DNA from: Macrostomum hystrix
Taxonomy: Eukaryota; Platyhelminthes; Macrostomidae
Assembly (NCBI GenBank): GCA_950097015.1
Contig: CATNEN010000011.1
Coordinates: forward strand, 1,651,001-1,715,000
Reading direction: 5' to 3'
Length of the DNA stretch: 64,000 nt
Shown here: positions 57,481-64,000 of the stretch, in pieces
Position numbering within the stretch: position 1 is the first letter of the stretch
Layout: every line of letters begins with the position of its first letter
Translations under genes and position numbers: made by a program
Notes under the pieces: generated by a model
What the model saw: the letters and a program-made list of their open reading frames with translations, nothing else
Told to the model about the DNA's origin: nothing
The model's database searches: none

Positions 57481-58684
57481 GTAGATTAGAAGTCATATCC
57501 CTAAAGTAGATTGGAAAGTATATCCCTGAATGATTTTAGGAAGTTATTCTCTTATGTATTTGTTTGGTAAGTGAAAGTCAGGGAATTTTTTTTAGTTTAG
57601 CCATCAGCTACAGACTGCACAATTCCAGAGACTTAATATTATGTTCTCAGAAAGTGTATGCCTTTTGTGAATCACTTCTTGGACAAAAAACTTCTACACT
57701 TAAAGTAGCGAGACTCGAGCCAGATTCAGAAAGAAAATTTCTGAAAGAAAATAACAGTTTTCGTGCCTTCTAAACTTGGCTGACCTGTTGTACTGTACAC
57801 AATTAAGCGTATTAAGCTGGTGTCACTAGATGCCTTAAGCAGATCGTTCGGGGGGCAATCTCATTAGGAGGTTATTTAGTTCCTTCACTGATCAAAGAGA
57901 GTTGTAGCTGCTTGCTGGCTATTCTACATTTCCATTCCGACCCTAGATAAACATGCTACCTGGAGATATGCACGCAAAGGCACTTTGTTATAATGCATTC
58001 CAAGAACAAGAATTATAGTAGTCTGTATACTTTTGGCATCGAGACTAGCAAAGTGGAAGAATATTTAGGTAAATTGGATTGTACGCATAATTACGAGAAT
58101 AAAACATTTTTGTTCTGCAAATAATATTTTAGGTCTGTTTTAAAACTCGGCTACTTAACTAAATTAGGAAGCCAATCAGTTTAAAATAAGTCTAAAATAA
58201 AACTACCGGAAAATTCCAGAAATGAGATCAGGCGAAAGTTAGGCCATTATGGGAATAAAGTTTTAGCAGTATTATATATTTACTGCTAGTTCTATTGCTA
58301 TTGCATTTAATATGTAGATTTTTATCAAATAGTTTTATATTACCCACAATAGTTAATTTATTTTATAGGCGAAATGAAAACATATATATTTTAAAGTAAA
58401 AAATAATTTAATTTAAATGGTTTAAATAGAAGTTAAAACAAAAAATAACACAAATATCCAGTGCATTTACTTATAATTCTTTCAAAGTAGAACATATCGA
58501 CAATAAAGACTAGCTTTTTAACAAATTTAAGTAATTAATAAAATTATTTACAGTCTAGAATCGGCAGCTAATATCGAAAATTATATATAGTTAGTAAATT
58601 GCAAAAATATAAATAATATGTGTAACTTTAATATTAAAAGTTAAATATTTGTAACTTTTTTATTCTATACTCATTTCTGGAGAT
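57481..58684. other. intron of the membrane-protein gene, strongly AT-rich unique sequence
   Basis: No exon, RNA gene or array recognised. Confidence 0.45.
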
Positions 58685-58825
58685 TGGTTCTCATGGGCGT
58701 TCATCAAGCACGACAAGCCCCAGCCTTCTCTACGCGACAGTGCCCCCCAAATGAAATGTGGCCTCGCCGCGGAATCGAGCTCACGGACCTTGGCAAATGC
58801 GTTAACCACTCTCCACTCACCTAGG
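58685..58825 (-). mobile_element. tRNA-derived SINE, family B
   Basis: On the minus strand the head has GTGGAGAGTGGTTAACGC and the B box GAGCTCGATTCCGCGG followed by CGAGGCCACATTTCATTTGG. It shares the GGCCTCGCCGCGGAATCGA block with 15720-15815. Confidence 0.7.
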
Positions 58826-58879
58826 TTGATATATATATGACGTTGAATAAAATGACATAAAGTTTAAACTCAAACTCAC

Positions 58880-59338
58880 TGGAATTCGAACCGGTCGCAG
58901 TGTTGACTGTCGCATTGTCCATAACGAAAACTAAAGTTTGTGCCTCTCGGCAATAAGTTCCAGCGGGTTCTTCTAGTATTGAAAAGTCCACTCGATAACG
59001 CTTGGACCAGGTCAGGCCTTTCAACAGGTGCTGATTAATCTCGCAGGCCAGGTAGACCAGACCGCCTGGACCAGTGACTCGGCTCAGATTCTCAGCGGGC
59101 TCCGGCCCGCCGGTGAACACTCGGAGTTCGAGCTCGCGACAGCCGGTCCTATGTGTGGCTGGGATCACGTCCCAGCGGAGGAGGCAGGTACCGTCGAATT
59201 CGACAGATTCTAGGCGCGGATTGAGCCTGTGCGAGCAGACCCCAGAGACCTCGGCTGCTGTTGATTTCAATTTGTAGTTTAGCGTGGACACAGCAGACAA
59301 AGGCAACGCCGCTGCCGCTGCCGCTGCTGCTATCGCTG
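58880..59338 (-). CDS. single-pass membrane protein, signal-peptide and ectodomain exon
   Basis: A 459-bp exon with acceptor GTCGCCTTTTAG before 59338 and donor TTCCA/GTGAGT after 58880, leaving in phase 1, which matches the exon at 55449. It begins within a hydrophobic Ala-rich run (AIAAAAAAAALPLSAVS), as in a cleavable signal peptide whose start Met lies in an earlier exon not found. The ectodomain of roughly 130 residues has five Cys (GVCSH, GTCLLRW, TGCREL, LACEI, GTYCRE), possible N-glycosylation sites (ENLS, DNAT, SNST) and beta-rich stretches such as GTCLLRWDVIP. The pattern would suit an Ig- or fibronectin III-like fold, but I do not recognise a named family. Confidence 0.7.
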
Positions 59339-59994
59339 CTAAAAGGCGACGATTAAGCAAATGTTACACAACCTGAGCTCACAAGACGATTCTCTTCCCA
59401 GTTGCAGCTTGTGCTCACAATTTTTCTGAGCTAGCAAATGGCACAGGTCTGAAAGTCACAAAATAGAACCGAATACGGACAGAGGATGAGCGAGGCAAGC
59501 GAGAGATGAAGAAATTGTGTGTGGGTAGGAACACTTGAAAAGCAAAACTCAAAGCAATTCAGCCTCGCTTGTGTTTATTCCCTATCGAGAGTGAGAATGT
59601 GTGAGCACACTTATAAAGGCTTAGTATTTTTTCCTCACCCTAATACCCTATAGCATTTGCCACATCTGTCCGAGTCGTGCGTATCCCGTGTCGTGTGTGT
59701 CCGTGTTCCGCCTAACTAAAGCCTGATTGGTCACACACAAACTGTACTGGCACTGATTTTCAAGCGGACCGGTTGTTTGGCTTTTTTATCAATGTTTCAA
59801 TCTTAGAGTTGTAGGTTTGTAAGCACCCGAGTCTTTTTGAACAATTTACATACTTATATACATACTTACATACTTACATACTACATAGGAGCTATTCATA
59901 TAACTATTTTTAATTATCTAAAGAACGATTTTTTTAAATATGAAAAAAGCTGCGATTCTAGATGGCTTTCCTGCGATTCTACTTGTGATAATTG
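59339..59994. other. region upstream of the ectodomain exon
   Basis: A missing first exon should lie at or beyond here on the minus strand. I see no convincing ATG followed by a donor in phase; a (CATA)n-like stretch lies near 59847-59882. Confidence 0.4.
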
Positions 59995-62545
59995 GACTCT
60001 TGTTGCGATTCCAGCTGCGATTCTAGCTGTGATTTTGCAGCTATTCTAGCTGCGATTCTAGCTTCGATTCTAGATGTGATTCTGATTCTAGCTGCAATTC
60101 CAGATGGCTTTTCCTGCGATTCTACTTGTGATAATTGGACTCTTGTTGCGATTCCAGCTGCGATTCTAGCTGCGATTCTAGCTGTGATTCTAGCTGCGAT
60201 TCTAGCTGTGATTCTAGCTGCGATTCTAGCTGTGATTCTAGCTGCGATTCTAGCTGCGATTCTAGCTGTGATTCTAGCTGCGATTCTAGCTGCGATTCTA
60301 GCTGTGATTCTAGCTGCGATTCTAGCTGTGATTCTAGCTGTGATTCTAGCTGCGATTCTAGATGTGATTCTAGCTGTGATTCTAGATGTGATTCTAGCTG
60401 CGATTCTAGATGTGATTCTAGCTGTGATTCTAGCTGTGATTCTAGCTGTGATTCTAGCTGTGATTCTAGCTGCGATTCTAGATGTGATTCTAGCTGTGAT
60501 TCTAGATGTGATTCTAGCTGCGATTCTAGATGTGATTCTAGCTGTGATTCTAGCTGTGATTCTAGCTGCGATTCTAGATGTGATTCTAGCTGTGATTCTA
60601 GATGTGATTCTAGCTGCGATTCTAGATGTGATTCTAGCTACGATTCTAGATGTGATTCTAGCTGCGATTCTAGATGTGATTCTAGCTGTGATTCTAGCTG
60701 TGATTCTAGCTGTGATTCTAAATGCGATTCTAGCTGTCATTCTAGCTGCGATTCTAGCTGCGATTCTAGATGTGATTCTAGCTGTGATTCTAGCTGTGAT
60801 TCTAGCTGTGATTCTAGATGTGATTCTAGCTGTGATTCTAGCTGTGATTCTAGCTGTGATTCTAAATGCGATTCTAGCTGTCATTCTAGCTGCGATTCTA
60901 GCTGCGATTCTAGCTGTGATTCTAGCTGCGATTCTAGATGTGATTCTAGCTGTGATTCTAGCTGTGATTCTAGCTGTGATTCTAGATGTGATTCTAGCTG
61001 CGATTCTAGTTGTGATTCTAGCTGCGATTCTAGATGTGATTCTAGCTGCGATTCTAGATGTGATTCTAGATGTGATTCTAGCTGCGATTCTAGCTGCGAT
61101 TCTAGATGTGATTCTAGCTGCGATTCTAGATGTGATTCTAGCTGCGATTCTAGCTGCGATTCTAGATGCGATTCTAGCTGCGATTCTAGATGTGATTCTA
61201 GCTGTGATTCTAGATGTGATTCTAGCTGCGATTCTAGATGTGATTCTAGCTGCGATTCTAGATGTGATTCTAGCTGTGATTCTAGCTGTGATTCTAGCTG
61301 CGATTCTAGATGTGATTCTAGCTGTGATTCTAGCTGTGATTCTAGCTGCGATTCTAGATGTGATTCTAGCTGTGATTCTAGATGTGATTCTAGCTGCGAT
61401 TCTAGATGTGATTCTAGCTGTGATTCTAGCTGTGATTCTAGCTGTGATTCTAGCTGTGATTCTAGCTGCGATTCTAGATGTGATTCTAGCTGTGATTCTA
61501 GATGTGATTCTAGCTGCGATTCTAGATGTGATTCTAGCTGTGATTCTAGCTGTGATTCTAGCTGCGATTCTAGATGTGATTCTAGCTGTGATTCTAGATG
61601 TGATTCTAGCTGCGATTCTAGATGTGATTCTAGCTGCGATTCTAGATGTGATTCTAGCTGCGATTCTAGATGTGATTCTAGCTGCGATTCTAGATGTGAT
61701 TCTAGCTGTGATTCTAGCTGCGATTCTAGCTGCGATTCTAGATGTGATTCTAGCTGTGATTCTAGCTGTGATTCTAGCTGTGATTCTAAATGCGATTCTA
61801 GCTGTCATTCTAGCTGCGATTCTAGCTCCGATTCTAGCTGTGATTCTAGCTGCGATTCTAGATGTGATTCTAGCTGTGATTCTAGCTGTGATTCTAGCTG
61901 TGATTCTAGATGTGATTCTAGCTGTGATTCTAGCTGTGATTCTAGCTGTGATTCTAAATGCGATTCTAGCTGTCATTCTAGCTGCGATTCTAGCTGCGAT
62001 TCTAGCTGTGATTCTAGCTGCGATTCTAGATGTGATTCTAGCTGTGATTCTAGCTGTGATTCTAGCTGTGATTCTAGCTGTGATTCTAAATGCGATTCTA
62101 GCTGCGATTCTAGCTGTGATTCTAGATGTGATTCTAGATGTGATTCTAGCTGCGATTCTAGCTGTGATTCTAGCTGTGATTCTTGCTGCGATTCTAGCTG
62201 TGATTCTAGATGTGATTCTAGCTGCGATTCAAGTTGTGATTCTAGCTGCGATTCTAGAAGTGATTTTGCTCCGATTCTAGCTTTGATTCTAGATGTGATG
62301 TTGCTGTATTCATGCTGCGATTCCAGCTGCGATTCTAGCTGCGATTCTAGCTGTGATTCTAGCTGCGATTCTTGCTGCTATTCTTGCTGCGATTCTAGCT
62401 GCGATTCTTGCTGCTATTCTTGCTGCGATTCTAGCTGCGATTCTTGCGGCTATTCTTGCTGCGATTCTAGCTGCGATTCTAGCTGGGGTCTCTGCTGTGG
62501 TTGTAGCTACGGTTCTAGATGTGATTTTGCTGTAATTCTAGCTTC
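59995..62545. repeat. 12-bp minisatellite (GATTCTAGCTGY), about 212 copies
   Basis: Units GATTCTAGCTGC, GATTCTAGCTGT and GATTCTAGATGT are interspersed. Since 12 is a multiple of three, two plus frames (762 and 815 codons) and one minus frame (665) stay open; these are artefacts without start context. Marker variants (AAATGCGATTC followed by TGTCATTC) recur near 60720, 60863, 61788 and 61960, showing block duplication. CTAG, TCTAGA and AGCT sites recur in every unit. Confidence 0.97.
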
Positions 62546-63235
62546 ATATCAACGATCATATCGGTGCATACTTTGCCGATGACATTCAGCAGCAGAAAGA
62601 GGAGTCTATTTTTGAATCTGGGAACGACCACTGGAGGTATTTTAAATAGCCACTGCCTAATTCACGATAATTCAAAAGTCCACCGTATTAATAAAATATT
62701 TCTACTCTTTACCGAAACAGAAAAACTGGAAAGAGATTACGCCTATCCCAGTTGTTTCAGATGTACTTTCTAAATGAATTCAATTGTTTGTCTGGAGCTA
62801 GGATTCGAGCTCGCGACCTTTCAGTCAGATGTCCCAAGCTTTACCAACTGCTACCCACCGGAACTAGTCTATTGCCTAACAACGGTCTGAAAGATTACTT
62901 GAGCAACTCCATAGTAGAAGGTAAGTGAAAAAACAGTAGAGAGTAGAGCAAAGGTATTGTTCCAATATTGACACAGTCGAGACTTCTCCAGTTTGGAAAG
63001 TAATTAGTCTACATTTGTTTTCTCTACACTCTACTAAATTATTTTTACTTTTAGCTTAGTGAGTGTTCGTGGGATATTAATTATAAAGACTTTCAGCTAA
63101 ATTAGATTGTATTTTTTGTTTTATATTCAAATGTCAAATGTTACAAGAACAGTCAGACACTACTAACAGTAAGCAGGACGATTTGCATCCTTTTAATTCT
63201 CTGCAATCGGGTTGAAACCAGAAGCTTGGAACTTC
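62546..63235. other. spacer between two 12-bp arrays, with a tRNA-like SINE head
   Basis: At 62785-62870 the minus strand reads GGGTAGCAGTTGGTAAAGC, ACTGAAAGGTCGCGAGC and the B box GCTCGAATCCT. This is a third tRNA-like sequence distinct from families A and B. A fragment of the CACTGCCTACTTCACGA repeat lies at about 62648-62670. No gene recognised. Confidence 0.5.
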
Positions 63236-64000
63236 TACTGTGATTCTTGCTGCGATTCTAGCTGCGATTCTAGCTGTGACTCTAGCTGCGATTCTAGATG
63301 TGATTCTAGCTGCGATTCTAGCTGTGATTCTAGATGTGATTCTAGCTGCGATTCTAGCTGTGATTTTGCAGCTATTCTAGCTGCGATTCTAGCTTCGATT
63401 TTAGATGTGATTCTAGCTGCGATTCTGGATGTGATTCTAGCTGTGATTCTAGCTGCGATTCTAGCTGCGATTCTATCTGCGATTCTAGCTGCGGTTCTAG
63501 CTGCGATTCTAGCTGCGATTCTAGCTGCGATTCTAGCTGCGATTCTAGCTGTGATTCTTGCTGCCATTCTAGCCGCGATTCTAGCTCCGATTCTAGCTGC
63601 CATTCTAGCTGCAATTCTAGCTGCGATTCTAGCTGCAATTCCAGATGGCTTTTGCTGCGATTCTACTTGTGATAATTTGACTCATGTTGCGATTCCAGCT
63701 GCGATTCTAGCTGTGATTTTGCAGCTATTCTAGCTGCGATTCTAGCTTCGATTCTAGATGTTATTTTGCTGCGATTGTAGCTGCGATTGTAGCTGCGATT
63801 GTAGCTGCGATTCTAGCTGCGATTCTAGATGTTATTTTGCTGCGATTGTAGCTGCGATTGTAGCTGCGATTATAGCTGCGATTCTAGATGTGATTCTAGC
63901 TTTGATTCTAGATGTGACTCTAGCTTTGATTCTTGCTGTGATTCTAGCTGCGATTCTAGATGTGATTCTAGCTGCGATTCTAGATGTGATTCTAGCTGCG
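63236..64000. repeat. 12-bp minisatellite continuing past the window end
   Basis: Same unit as 59995-62545. A marker segment of about 140 bp (with GATGGCTTTNCTGCG and CTACTTGTGATAATT) near 59960-60095 is repeated at 63640-63770, about 3.69 kb away. The array and its edge therefore appear duplicated as a block. Confidence 0.96.

Noticed and set aside
60135-62582. 815- and 762-codon open frames in the 12-bp array (CDSS- and AVIL-rich)
   Set aside because: Any 12-bp unit without a stop in a frame stays open indefinitely; both frames and the complement are open at once and there is no start or splice context.

Overview
The window is nuclear DNA from an animal. Genes are split by GT-AG introns, tRNA-derived SINEs and hAT-type DNA transposon remnants are present, and there are no operons or bacterial signals. 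The anchor gene is a clear KIF26/VAB-8-type kinesin, a family known from bilaterians. Polyglutamine tracts, very heavy minisatellite load and the SINE style suggest a spiralian, perhaps a flatworm, but that is only an inference; the species cannot be read from the sequence.

All well-supported genes lie on the minus strand. (1) A KIF26-type kinesin runs from a probable start codon at 43256 down to a stop at 1565, about 41.7 kb. I could assemble eight exons: 43038-43256, 23587-23885, 15827-15897, 10762-10978, 8198-8380, 6809-6902, 1938-5177 and 1565-1854. From 15897 to the stop every junction keeps phase. One intron cuts the nucleotide-binding P-loop (Gly split 6809/5177). At least one exon or alternative splice between 23.6 and 15.9 kb is unresolved. 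(2) A single-pass membrane protein runs from 59338 to 54244 in three phase-compatible exons (58880-59338, 55178-55449, 54244-54819); its start exon was not found and I do not recognise its family. (3) An isolated exon at 50945-51188 resembles part of the ciliary transition-zone protein TMEM231, at low confidence. (4) On the plus strand, a 73-codon ORF at 43587-43808 sits head-to-head with the KIF26 start and has polyadenylation-like hexamers after it.

The other dominant feature is tandem repeats. More than thirty separate minisatellite arrays, with units of 7 to 78 bp, cover about 26 kb, roughly 40% of the window. They sit mostly in introns, often within 20-100 bp of an exon edge. Several families recur at distant sites: a 16-bp unit at four loci, a 13-bp unit as two arrays in opposite orientation, and a 24/25-bp unit at two loci in opposite orientation. 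At two loci the 16-bp array is the interior of a short non-autonomous hAT element. One of these copies is complete, with terminal inverted repeats and 8-bp target duplications, and is inserted inside a SINE. This is a visible route by which a minisatellite could be carried to new sites.

Nearly all long open frames in the window (up to 815 codons) are products of repeat units lacking stop codons and are not annotated as genes. Coordinates of array edges are read by eye and are accurate to roughly one repeat unit.
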